Shown here: positions 15,560 to 23,181 of the stretch, in pieces
Position numbering within the stretch: position 1 is the stretch's first letter
How the letters are laid out: each line of letters opens with the position of its first letter
From: Cyanobacteria bacterium RUI128
GTDB lineage: Bacteria > Cyanobacteriota > Vampirovibrionia > Gastranaerophilales > Gastranaerophilaceae
Assembly: GCA_024695725.1 (NCBI GenBank)
Contig: JAILHQ010000019.1
Span: 1-35,909 of the forward strand
Direction: 5' to 3'
Length of the DNA: 35,909 nucleotides
Made by a program: the position numbers and the translations under genes
The notes under the pieces: generated by a model
Told to the model about the DNA's origin: nothing
What the model saw: only the letters and a program-made list of their open reading frames with translations
Databases searched by the model: none

Positions 15560-17134
15560 CTATTTATTCACTATAATAATTTTTTCGTCTTTTTCACTAT
15601 TTACAATAACATCAGTAAGAAGGAAGGAAAATTCGCTGCCCTTGTTCAGTTTACTTTCAACCCAGATTTTGCCGTTGTGAGATTCGACAATTTGTCTTGA
15701 AAGGTAGAGTCCTAAACCTGTTCCCGTTGAACGTTTTTTGCTTGTTCCCTGAGAAAATCTTTTGAACAGGCTTGGGATATCTTCCTGCGGAATACCGTTT
15801 CCGTTATCCTGAACGGTAAATAATAAGTCGTCGTTCTGAGCTTTAACCGTTACGGTTACTTTACCGTTATTGTTTGTATAATTTATTGCGTTTCCGCAAA
15901 GATTACAGATTACACGTCTTATTTCCGAGCGGTCTGCGTGTACTTTTGTTTCCTCAGGAAGTTCATAAACCACATCAAATTCTATCTTTTTTGTTTCCGC
16001 AAGCGGTTTTAATTCCGCATAGGTCTGATCAACAAGAGATTTGAAGCAGAAGTCGGTTTTGCAAAGGTTAAGTTTGGATGCATCATATTTATAAACCTCT
16101 AACAGTGCATTAACCAGACCGAGCAAATCTTCGTTACTCTTCTTCATTGTGGATAAGAGAACCTGTTGTTTTTCGGTTATTTCCCCTAAGGAACCGTCAA
16201 GAAAGAATTTCAAAGACTGAATTGCCGCTAAAAGAGGGGTTCTTAAATCGTGTGTTAAGGTCGCAATAAAATCATCTCTTAACTTGTCAGCCTCTTTTTG
16301 TTCGGTTACGTTTCTGATTACCCCTACAAATTTTCTCATAATGCTGTCTTCCGATATGCAGGCAAAACTTATTTCTATAGGGATTTCCTGTTCACTTAAG
16401 GAATTAAATACAGAGCAATCTCTTATGAAAAATTCGCTGTCTTCCGATTTGAATAATTCCGAGATACTCTCTTTTGAAGAATGGATAATTTCGTTTAAAT
16501 TTTGTTTAATTATATGTTTTGAGGATAAACCTAGTAAATTTTCGCACGCCTGGTTTACCTGTTCAATGCTTCCTGTTTCGTCGGTTAAGATAATGCCGTC
16601 AGCACAATTAGAGAAGATACCCTGTAATTTTGCGTTCGATTCCGACAAATCTGCAGTTCTTTCTGCAACAATTTTTTCGAGGTTTTGGGAATAGTCCTCA
16701 AGTTTTGCGTTGGCGATTTCCAGTTCTTTGATTTTTTCTCTGAGCTGGCTGAGTAAGTAACTGCGTTCTATACCGTTTTTGATACTCAGAAGGATGTCAT
16801 CATTATTTTCCCAGGGTTTTGTTATGTATTTATATAGTCCGACTTCGTTTATTGCTCTTATTGCGTTTTCTTTATCAGCGTAGCCGGTAAGCAATATTTT
16901 ACTGACTTCAGGGTAGAGGTCGTTTGCTTTGGACAGGAATTCAAGCCCGTTCATCTCGGGCATAACAAAATCTGAGATTATTAAATCAGGCGGGCTGTCT
17001 TTAATAAATTCCAACGCAAGCCTAGGGTCCGTAAAGAACTCAGCATTGGAAAAATCTTCCAAATATAGTAGTGTTTTTAGTGTCGATATGAGTGTTTCAT
17101 CATCATCAACTACGACAATCTTCCCATCCTTCAT
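15560..17134 (-). CDS. REC-PAS-histidine kinase (hybrid sensor kinase with N-terminal receiver)
   Basis: 524 residues. Receiver domain at 1-125 (acidic triad D10-D12, phosphoacceptor D55 in IISDFVMPEMNG, TGYADKE and YKYITKPWE), a coiled coil (about 128-170), a PAS domain (about 172-280), a HisKA region with phosphorylatable H295 in TLTHDLRTP, then an HATPase: N box CNLCGNAINYT, G1 DNGNGIP, F box LFKRFSQG and G2 GTGLGLYLSR. It has no transmembrane segment, so it senses in the cytoplasm or via the input receiver. It is the first gene of a three-gene operon with a NarL-type regulator and an exported protein. A good promoter lies 6 nt upstream of the ATG, with no ribosome binding site. Confidence 0.93.
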   Translation of the reverse strand: MKDGKIVVVDDDETLISTLKTLLYLEDFSNAEFFTDPRLALEFIKDSPPDLIISDFVMPEMNGLEFLSKANDLYPEVSKILLTGYADKENAIRAINEVGLYKYITKPWENNDDILLSIKNGIERSYLLSQLREKIKELEIANAKLEDYSQNLEKIVAERTADLSESNAKLQGIFSNCADGIILTDETGSIEQVNQACENLLGLSSKHIIKQNLNEIIHSSKESISELFKSEDSEFFIRDCSVFNSLSEQEIPIEISFACISEDSIMRKFVGVIRNVTEQKEADKLRDDFIATLTHDLRTPLLAAIQSLKFFLDGSLGEITEKQQVLLSTMKKSNEDLLGLVNALLEVYKYDASKLNLCKTDFCFKSLVDQTYAELKPLAETKKIEFDVVYELPEETKVHADRSEIRRVICNLCGNAINYTNNNGKVTVTVKAQNDDLLFTVQDNGNGIPQEDIPSLFKRFSQGTSKKRSTGTGLGLYLSRQIVESHNGKIWVESKLNKGSEFSFLLTDVIVNSEKDEKIIIVNK

Positions 17135-17140
17135 ACTATA

Positions 17141-17169
17141 ATTGTATCGTAATGCCCAAACCTTGACAA
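17141..17169 (-). promoter_or_regulatory. Promoter of the kinase-regulator operon, immediately before the ATG
   Basis: Minus-strand TTGTCA (17169-17164), exactly 17 nt, TACAAT (17146-17141), then six bases to the ATG at 17134. This is the best complete example of the leaderless-type arrangement in the window. Confidence 0.65.
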
Positions 17170-17203
17170 ATACGTAACAGAAACGTAATAAATTTGTTTA
17201 CGC

Positions 17204-17209
17204 TATAAT
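17204..17209 (+). promoter_or_regulatory. ispE -10 box, six bases before the ATG
   Basis: TATAAT then ATATTT then ATG. The same TATAATATATTTATGG string precedes radA. No convincing -35 at 17 nt and no ribosome binding site. The divergent kinase promoter starts about 60 nt away. Confidence 0.55.
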
Positions 17210-17215
17210 ATATTT

Positions 17216-18082
17216 ATGGATCAGATTATTATAAAAACACCTGCAAAACTGAATTTAACTTTAGAGGTTTTGAATAAAAGAGAGGACGGGTTTCATAATA
17301 TTCAAAGTATTATGCAGCTTATCGATTTGTATGACTATATAACGATTACAACTCAGGAAAGTGATGAACGTGAAATTATTTTATCGGGAACAAGTGATGA
17401 AATTCCGTACAACGAAAAAAATCTGGCATATAAGGCTGCCGAATTATTTTTTGGTTTCCTCTCAAGCTATGAAGATTCATATTTTACGGAACAGCAGTTC
17501 AGGGTTAATATCCATATAGAAAAAAATATTCCTGTTGCTGCAGGTCTTGCAGGCGGAAGTACCAATGCCGCAGGAACGTTGTGGGGGCTGAACAGAATTT
17601 TTGATGACGTTATCCCTAATTCAAAACTGCACGAATTGTGCGGGGAACTCGGCTCTGATCTGAATGTGTGTCTTGAAGGGGGCTGTCTTTTGGCGACTTC
17701 AAGAGGGGAAGTTATTAAAAAACTTCCGTTCAGAGATTATAATGTTTCGCTTATAAAACCGGTTAATCTGGGCATAAGTGCAAAAGAGGCTTACACAAAA
17801 TATTCGGAAATGGAAAATAAACCAAACTACGATTACACTCATAAAATGCTTGATGCAATTATGATAGGAACAGATTTAAGGCAGTTCTTATATAACGATT
17901 TGGAAACGGCTGTTTTTGATGATTACGAAGAACTTCAGAAAATAAAAAAAGTTTACCCTAATTCAATAATGTCAGGCTCAGGCTCGACCTATTTTATGCT
18001 TAATGAAAAGTTTGAAGAAGCAGAAGGATTCTGGGTTAAAAACGGACTGAGATTTATTTCAGACGGTGTCAGCGAAGCATAA
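17216..18082 (+). CDS. ispE: 4-diphosphocytidyl-2-C-methyl-D-erythritol kinase
   Basis: 288 residues with the GHMP-kinase layout: an N-terminal IKTPAKLNLTLEVLNKREDGFHNIQSIMQ (substrate site with conserved Lys, Asn and the GFH motif), the ATP loop PVAAGLAGGSTNAAG, LGSDLNVCLEGGC and a C-terminal MSGSGSTYF motif. It phosphorylates CDP-methylerythritol at the 2-position in the non-mevalonate isoprenoid pathway, in the cytoplasm. Length is normal. It has its own -10 box right before the ATG. Other pathway genes are not in the window. Good match across all motifs. Confidence 0.95.
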   Translation: MDQIIIKTPAKLNLTLEVLNKREDGFHNIQSIMQLIDLYDYITITTQESDEREIILSGTSDEIPYNEKNLAYKAAELFFGFLSSYEDSYFTEQQFRVNIHIEKNIPVAAGLAGGSTNAAGTLWGLNRIFDDVIPNSKLHELCGELGSDLNVCLEGGCLLATSRGEVIKKLPFRDYNVSLIKPVNLGISAKEAYTKYSEMENKPNYDYTHKMLDAIMIGTDLRQFLYNDLETAVFDDYEELQKIKKVYPNSIMSGSGSTYFMLNEKFEEAEGFWVKNGLRFISDGVSEA

Positions 18083-18114
18083 TAAGCGTAATAATTGGTC
18101 TGAAATATTATTCT

Positions 18115-18144
18115 ATTTACCCCTTAAATTCTTTATGTTATAAT
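18115..18144 (+). promoter_or_regulatory. clpP promoter with GGGGTAAAT repeat at the -35
   Basis: TGTTATAAT gives an extended -10 (TATAAT 18139-18144). The reverse-complement repeat ATTTACCCC lies at 18115-18123, so its TTTACC (18116-18121) sits 17 nt upstream at the -35 position. The start would be about 17 nt before the clpP ATG, with a good AAGGAGAG ribosome binding site. Confidence 0.55.
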
Positions 18145-18167
18145 TAGAAAAAATCAAGGAGAGTAAT

Positions 18168-18806
18168 ATGAAAGATATTTTGAGTGTAAGCGATTACAAT
18201 AAGATTATAAACTATGTACCTACAGTTATTGAATCATCTTCAAGAGGCGAAAAGTCTTTTGATATTTTTTCAAGATTACTGAGAGAAAGAATTATCTTTT
18301 TAGGTACTGCTATTGATGATGATGTTGCAAACTCAATCGTTGCTCAATTATTACTTCTTGACAGTGAAAACCCTGAAAAAGATATTATGTTATATATCAA
18401 CAGCCCGGGGGGCGTTATTACCGCAGGTATGGCTATTTATGATACGATGAATCTTATTAAAGCAGATGTTCAGACTATCTGTCTTGGTGAAGCTGCAAGT
18501 ATGGGTTCATTCTTGTTATCATCAGGTACAAAAGGTAAGAGAATGGCATTACCAAGTGCAAGAATTATGATTCACCAACCTTTAGGCGGTGCGCAGGGTC
18601 AGGCTACGGATATCGAACTTGAAGCAAAAGAAATCTTAAGAATGAAAGATATGCTCACAGGTATCTTAGCTGAAAACTCCGGACAAGATGTTGAAAAAGT
18701 TAAAAAAGACTGTGAACGTGACTACTATATGTCTGCAGAAGAAGCCGTAAAATACGGACTTATCGATAAGGTTATTACTGCAGAAGAACTCAAAAACGAA
18801 GGTTAA
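18168..18806 (+). CDS. clpP: ATP-dependent Clp protease proteolytic subunit
   Basis: 212 residues. The catalytic triad is visible: S111 in [10 protein letters not shown]136 in [13 protein letters not shown] and D185 in [12 protein letters not shown]. The usual [10 protein letters not shown] start of the fold, INSPGG oxyanion loop and YGLIDKVI end are present. ClpP forms a tetradecameric chamber that degrades proteins unfolded by ClpX or ClpA/C. The N-terminus is about 15 residues longer than E. coli mature ClpP, probably a propeptide. The gene stands alone; clpX is not in the window. It ends ten bases before the convergent Hcp-like gene and no T-run hairpin is obvious between them. Confidence 0.96.
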   Translation: MKDILSVSDYNKIINYVPTVIESSSRGEKSFDIFSRLLRERIIFLGTAIDDDVANSIVAQLLLLDSENPEKDIMLYINSPGGVITAGMAIYDTMNLIKADVQTICLGEAASMGSFLLSSGTKGKRMALPSARIMIHQPLGGAQGQATDIELEAKEILRMKDMLTGILAENSGQDVEKVKKDCERDYYMSAEEAVKYGLIDKVITAEELKNEG

Positions 18807-18815
18807 ACCGTTCAG

Positions 18816-20405
18816 TTAAAGACCTATCCTTTTCCCGTCCTCTACCGGTGTGGTTGTCGGGTTGATGCCGTACTGTGTATGCAGGGTGTGGGTTAAAGTA
18901 GGGTTCAGCATTACGGGGGTACATTTGCTCAGAAAGATGTTGTTCATCCCCAGACGTTTCATATTCAGTAAGTTTGAAATGGTGTGTTTGTTGCATTTCG
19001 CAAGGAACAAGGAAACATTTATTTTATTCTTTTCCGTATAAGGTTTAAGTCTGTCCCATATTTTAAAAATTATGTAAAAATCAGGAACAGAGTTTATGTT
19101 TATAAAATTTTCTGCAGAATGTTCAGCAGAGAGTGATATTACAAGGGTATCCTTTTTTGTATATCTTAAAAGATGGTTAAAATAATTTTTCTGTTCCTGG
19201 GTATGTTCTTCCGAACCTATGATTATAATATTTTTGTAATTTTTTATGTTTTTAATTATAGAGTCAAGAATTTTTCCCAGATCAAAATCGGAACAGCCGA
19301 TTTTAATACTTTCTCTTTCCCGTCCGTGTTTAAACCCTCTTGCAGCCAGTGCCGAATTTATTAATTGGGTATAATCGTCATCTTTGACCTGTATTACTCC
19401 CTGTGGTACAAAATTATCCGTTGTGAATAATCTGCCCCGATAGAGATATTCAATATTTTCAAGAGAGTGTTTTGCTATCAAAATTGCGCCCGGGAAGGTT
19501 GCAAAATCGAGCAGGCAGTTTTCTATCCCTTTGCCAAACTGACCTTTAAGGTGCGGGTATTCTCTGAACTTAGGATAAGTATAGGCGGTAATCATATCTC
19601 CGTGGGTGTAGATATCTATGTTTTTTCCTGAAGATGCATCAAGAATTTTTTTTAGTTCCTGAATATTTGTTCCCGCAACGAGAATGGCTTTATTCGGATA
19701 TGTTGTATAGGATACTTCTGCCTTTTCCTGATTCCCGAATCTTTCCGTTCTGGCGTCGTGTAATTTTTTATAAAGAATATAATCTGTTTTGACGGCGTTA
19801 TCTATTTTTTTTGTTAAAATTTTGGCGGAAATTTCGGGATAGTTTATTGTGTTCAAAAGATGTAAAATCTCTGTATATCCGCATTCGTCGTTGAGGTCAT
19901 AACTTTTTAATTCTACAAGATTTATACAAATACTTTTCAGGATAAGAAAAATAATTTCGTATAAATTTCGTTTTTCTTCCGAAACAGATTTTAATTTTTT
20001 CGTAAACTCTTTTTCCCCAAGTTGAATTAAATCTGTGATATTATCTTTTTTGTTTAGTTTTATATTTGTTTTTATAAGTTTTGGGGTAATATTACGTTCT
20101 CTGCAGATACGTTCGTAGGTTTCAACAGATTCAATAATAATGGTTTTCAGGTTTATCAGGGTTTGATAAAATTGTTTGTTCCCTGTTTCGAGATTAGACA
20201 TAAGACCTGAAAGAGTATTGAGAATAATATCTTCGGTAGAATTATTTTTTACCCCTAAATGTTTCAGCTGAAGAGTATAAAAAGCAAGTTGTTTTAAATA
20301 CATGACAAGAACTTCCCGAAGAGATGATGTTCTCGGGTTAATAGAGCAGATCCCTTTTGAGATACAGCTGTCATATTGATAGTCTTCGTGATAACTATAA
20401 AACAT
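18816..20405 (-). CDS. Degenerate hybrid cluster protein (Hcp/prismane) homologue
   Basis: 529 residues, the usual Hcp length. Family landmarks are in order: an N-terminal SCISKGIC after a lost CxxC (now Y-S-Y-H), SLREVLVMYLKQLAFY, YTHGDM (normally THGEM, near residue 266-270), YPHLKGQFGKG, FPGAILI, and a final LGMNNIFLSKCTPVMLNPTL-like segment with TTTPVEDG. By my alignment the hybrid-cluster ligands are replaced: the His before THGEM (AGTNI for SGHDL), the Glu of THGEM by Asp, the Cys of TTNC (AKHSL), and the Cys of IGGCDG (IGSEEH), ACGK (SAEH) and GQCND (SVPDF). Only two of four proximal 4Fe-4S Cys remain. It is probably a non-catalytic or differently metallated Hcp fold. The minus-strand GATAAT lies six bases before the ATG with no ribosome binding site. 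Confidence 0.85.
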   Translation of the reverse strand: MFYSYHEDYQYDSCISKGICSINPRTSSLREVLVMYLKQLAFYTLQLKHLGVKNNSTEDIILNTLSGLMSNLETGNKQFYQTLINLKTIIIESVETYERICRERNITPKLIKTNIKLNKKDNITDLIQLGEKEFTKKLKSVSEEKRNLYEIIFLILKSICINLVELKSYDLNDECGYTEILHLLNTINYPEISAKILTKKIDNAVKTDYILYKKLHDARTERFGNQEKAEVSYTTYPNKAILVAGTNIQELKKILDASSGKNIDIYTHGDMITAYTYPKFREYPHLKGQFGKGIENCLLDFATFPGAILIAKHSLENIEYLYRGRLFTTDNFVPQGVIQVKDDDYTQLINSALAARGFKHGRERESIKIGCSDFDLGKILDSIIKNIKNYKNIIIIGSEEHTQEQKNYFNHLLRYTKKDTLVISLSAEHSAENFININSVPDFYIIFKIWDRLKPYTEKNKINVSLFLAKCNKHTISNLLNMKRLGMNNIFLSKCTPVMLNPTLTHTLHTQYGINPTTTPVEDGKRIGL

Positions 20406-20411
20406 AGATTA

Positions 20412-20417
20412 ATTATC
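20412..20417 (-). promoter_or_regulatory. -10 box of the Hcp-like gene, six bases before the ATG
   Basis: Minus-strand GATAAT, then TAATCT, then ATG at 20405. No ribosome binding site is present and no clear -35 is seen. Confidence 0.4.
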
Positions 20418-20471
20418 AACATTATTGATAAAATAAAAATCAGTAATCAGGGTAAGTAAAACGGTTAATAT

Positions 20472-20666
20472 TTAAAACTGTTTTGCAAAATTTATTACTT
20501 CTCTCGTAAAATTACCCACAGCCTGAAGGGCATGAGCGGTTCTCGGATGTACAATAGCGAAAGCACTTTCAGGAACGTGATGTTCGCCCAGCAAAATCTT
20601 TTGTCGGGTGGTTGCCATAAATGTCGGAGGCATCGGTATTTTGTTTTTGAAATTTGCTTTGTACAT
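20472..20666 (-). CDS. Unknown 64-residue protein
   Basis: The frame begins MYKANFKNKIPMPPTFMATT and continues with a mostly helical stretch AIVHPRTAHALQAVGNFTREVINFAKQF. An AAAGGTTAAGT ribosome binding site lies before the ATG and a GTAGCAA-type promoter motif (CAGGTAGCAAA, as before the 81-residue gene) lies about 50 nt upstream. No signal peptide, membrane helix or known domain. It is monocistronic. The shared promoter motif is the main reason to treat it as a real gene. Confidence 0.55.
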   Translation of the reverse strand: MYKANFKNKIPMPPTFMATTRQKILLGEHHVPESAFAIVHPRTAHALQAVGNFTREVINFAKQF

Positions 20667-20690
20667 ACTTAACCTTTATCTAATTTCATA

Positions 20691-20723
20691 TATATAAAAC
20701 ATTGTTTTGAAAAAATTTGCTAC
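20691..20723 (-). promoter_or_regulatory. Shared promoter motif GTAGCAA-20-TATATA
   Basis: Minus-strand CAGGTAGCAAA (GTAGCAA at 20723-20717), 20 nt, TATATA (20696-20691). Same arrangement as at 8948, 9346 and 34522. Confidence 0.5.
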
Positions 20724-20741
20724 CTGGAAATTATCTATTAA

Positions 20742-20768
20742 AAAAACCACCCGTTACAGGTGGTTTTT
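20742..20768 (-). terminator. Terminator of the winged-helix regulator gene
   Basis: AAAAACCACC-CGTTACA-GGTGGTTTTT is a perfect 10-bp stem with a T run on the minus strand, six bases after the stop codon at 20774. Confidence 0.85.
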
Positions 20769-20773
20769 AAATT

Positions 20774-21394
20774 TTATACTGACAGGATAAAGCCGCCTCT
20801 GTCTGCATTTTTGAGCTTATCGCCGTCTATTTTTGCTCTGAGATTTTTGATGTATTTATAGATATAATCTCTTGGTAAATCTAATAATACAGCCAAATCC
20901 TTCGCATAAACCGTTGTGTTTCTGTGTTCTAACAGATAATCAAATACAATTTGTTCTCTGTCGGTTAAGTTCTTTTTAAGAACAATATCTACTTCTTCGC
21001 GCAGACTGTCTTCAGGAATAATTGGTTTCTTTTCCTCTACAACAGGTGCTGCTTTTTTTGCAACAGGTTCAATAATTTTTCTTGGTTCAACAGGTTTTTC
21101 CTGTTTCTTTGTATCTGTTGCAGGTGCCTTAAATGAGAACGGTGTATGTGATAACTGACGTTCTCTTTCAAATGCACGTTCTGCTATTTTTGATAATTTG
21201 CTGTTTGTATCTTGTTTTGAATTAGCTGTTGTGCTGGAAACGGACTCTCCGCTGTAAATAATATCAATCAAATCATTAGTAGGTCTGGATTCTGCAACTT
21301 CCTTACCCAATCTTGCAGCGAATTCTTCTAAAGTTATTTTCTCCAGTGAACTTCTCCATTGTTTTATCTCTTCTTTGCTTAAAAATTCAGCCAT
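20774..21394 (-). CDS. Putative winged-helix DNA-binding regulator
   Basis: 206 residues. The N-terminus (1-50) is a helical segment (WRSSLEKITLEEFAARLGKEV). A Lys/Glu/Pro/Val linker follows (about 75-135). The C-terminal 70 residues (LTDREQIVFDYLLEHRNTTVYAKDLAVLLDLPRDYIYKYIKNLRAKI, then DRGGFIL) have the pattern of an OmpR-type winged helix: a three-helix core with recognition helix near DYIYKYIKNLRAKI and a hairpin wing. There is no receiver domain, so it is not a standard response regulator. A perfect 14-bp palindrome overlaps its own -10 box, which suggests autoregulation. AGGAGATTCCGA precedes the ATG. Confidence 0.6.
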   Translation of the reverse strand: MAEFLSKEEIKQWRSSLEKITLEEFAARLGKEVAESRPTNDLIDIIYSGESVSSTTANSKQDTNSKLSKIAERAFERERQLSHTPFSFKAPATDTKKQEKPVEPRKIIEPVAKKAAPVVEEKKPIIPEDSLREEVDIVLKKNLTDREQIVFDYLLEHRNTTVYAKDLAVLLDLPRDYIYKYIKNLRAKIDGDKLKNADRGGFILSV

Positions 21395-21439
21395 TCGGAA
21401 TCTCCTATTCTCATCCCTAATTTATCCTTTTGATTTATG

Positions 21440-21481
21440 ACATTATATAATGTAGCATAAAACAAATCATTTAAAACAAAT
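21440..21481 (-). promoter_or_regulatory. Promoter with palindromic operator and direct repeats
   Basis: ACATTATATAATGT (21440-21453) is a perfect 14-bp palindrome containing the minus-strand -10 TATAAT (21447-21442). Two direct copies of TAAAACAAAT follow at 21458-21467 and 21472-21481, 14 nt apart, covering the -35 region. This looks like an operator for the downstream regulator. Confidence 0.5.
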
Positions 21482-21547
21482 TGTTTCAACATGTAAAAAT
21501 TTATTTTTAAATTTTACAAAAATTAACTCATATCTTGACGAAAAAGC

Positions 21548-23179
21548 TTATTTGTTGCTGTAAAAGATGCTTTTGCCGTGGCTGTCCAGACCGCCTGTCG
21601 GGATTAATTTATTTTCTTTTGCATAATTCCCCATATTGTCGAGCCATTGACCGCTTCTTGATAAGTCGCCAAAATACGGATAATATATTTCTGCGCCAAG
21701 CGCTCTGTCTCCGCCTTTTTCCTTAAACATTCTGAAGATATCTGACATTGCTCTGTGGCTGTTTTCAGGGTATTTCAGACGTTCCCCGATATTTGTACAG
21801 GCAGGGTGCGCAATAGTCATATAACCGCTTTCCTGATTTTTAATTATATTTATTGCATCTTCTAAATCAACATAGGCAGGTGCTAAATCCATCTTTGAAC
21901 CTGCATCTGTTGTTATTCCTTTTACTCTGCCGAGTATTGCATTTGTCTTATCAGTCACAACAAGTCGTTTTCCCGCCTCTTCTTCAGATATTCCGAGAGT
22001 ATCTGCGGTGTATTTTTTCAGACCGCCGTAATATTTATTGAACCCCAGTTCAGCAGAAGTATTAATATATTTATCAAAAATTTCTTCCGAATTAATTTCT
22101 TTTACTCCTGCTTTTTCAAAAGCTTCGCTTACCCCTTTGTTCTTCTGAATACATTCGGATAATAAAGTTTTGTAGGTTACGTAATCTTGAATTGAATAAT
22201 CAGTATTTATAACCCCGTGTCTCAGGCTAGGGAAAAGTCTTTGTGCCTCTTCGCCTGAAAGTTGTTCCGATAATTCGGTATCGTATTCGGCTACACCCTG
22301 TTTACATTTTTCCATTAAATCTTTAGCAAGATTTTTTCGTGCAGCCTTCTTTGTTTCAAAAAATTGGTTCAGTTTTTCATCAAAAGGATTCAGAACATTT
22401 ACAATAATATGCTGATCAACCGGTTTTTTAAGTTCGTCACCTAACATTCTGTTTTCGACCGACATTTCACAGCCTAAAACTACACGCAGATTTTTGTATC
22501 TTTCAGGTTCTTCCGAGATTATCCTTGCTGCCTCTTTACACCCTTCAAGAGTGTCGTGGTCAGTGATTGCAATAGTAAACGGTGCGTGTTTGACTTTTGC
22601 ATCAGGATTAGTTTTAAGCGATTCCGCCACTTCATCCGCATATTTTGCGCTCTTTGCCAAAAGTTCTCTTACGGACATAGTTCCGTCTGAGTGAATTGTG
22701 TGCATGTGCATTGTTGCCCTGAAGGTTTTATTCGGTGCACCCTCAAGTTCGTATCCGTCTTTGAAAGCTGTATTAAGTGTTTTGCCCGGGGTGTAGTGAA
22801 TCGGTGAATCACTAAATTCCGTAAGAATACTTTTGTATTCCTGCGGCCCGATAATCGGCCTTAAGTTTGCAACACTTTCCTCGGTTGCGCCTGCACCGAG
22901 AATGGCTTTTCTGTAACCTATATCTTCAGGAAAAGCTCTCATCTGTTCTTTGAAAATATCCGTTATTGAATTGGTTATATTATTAATAGACTTTTTATTA
23001 ATTTTATTTTTGCAAGCAAGAGTTCCCCAAATAGCAGCACCGACAGCAACAGCTCCGACTGCGCATCCTGCGATTATTTCCGTATTGCTCCATTTTTTTT
23101 CATTTTTTTGAGCGGCTTGCAGGTTGCCTGTCTGAATTGTTGATATGGTTTTTGGTGTTATCGGGTTTACTTTTGCCAT
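21548..23179 (-). CDS. Membrane-anchored PHP-domain phosphoesterase
   Basis: 543 residues. An N-terminal hydrophobic Gly/Ala-rich segment (about 34-54, IIAGCAVGAVAVGAAIWG) probably anchors it in the inner membrane. The PHP metal-site motifs follow: HMHTIHSDGT (about 156-165), TDHDTLEG (about 208-215), and late IAHPACTN and GGLDSHGKS. This is the DNA-polymerase-like and histidinol-phosphatase-like metal-dependent hydrolase fold (PHP); the order HxH-xxDG, TDHDT, H, DxH fits. Between them sits a helical insert (about 260-420) absent from minimal PHP proteins. It is coupled to the upstream NTase-like gene (stop and start two bases apart, AGGTAAAA as ribosome binding site). Substrate unknown. Confidence 0.75.
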   Translation of the reverse strand: MAKVNPITPKTISTIQTGNLQAAQKNEKKWSNTEIIAGCAVGAVAVGAAIWGTLACKNKINKKSINNITNSITDIFKEQMRAFPEDIGYRKAILGAGATEESVANLRPIIGPQEYKSILTEFSDSPIHYTPGKTLNTAFKDGYELEGAPNKTFRATMHMHTIHSDGTMSVRELLAKSAKYADEVAESLKTNPDAKVKHAPFTIAITDHDTLEGCKEAARIISEEPERYKNLRVVLGCEMSVENRMLGDELKKPVDQHIIVNVLNPFDEKLNQFFETKKAARKNLAKDLMEKCKQGVAEYDTELSEQLSGEEAQRLFPSLRHGVINTDYSIQDYVTYKTLLSECIQKNKGVSEAFEKAGVKEINSEEIFDKYINTSAELGFNKYYGGLKKYTADTLGISEEEAGKRLVVTDKTNAILGRVKGITTDAGSKMDLAPAYVDLEDAINIIKNQESGYMTIAHPACTNIGERLKYPENSHRAMSDIFRMFKEKGGDRALGAEIYYPYFGDLSRSGQWLDNMGNYAKENKLIPTGGLDSHGKSIFYSNK

Positions 23180-23181
23180 TT

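Noticed and set aside
15011..17141. Plus-strand frames opposite the kinase and regulator genes
   Set aside because: They are shadows of well-supported genes on the minus strand.
18802..18810. GGTTAAACC palindrome between clpP and the Hcp-like gene as a terminator
   Set aside because: Nine bases with no loop or T run; too short to be a hairpin terminator.
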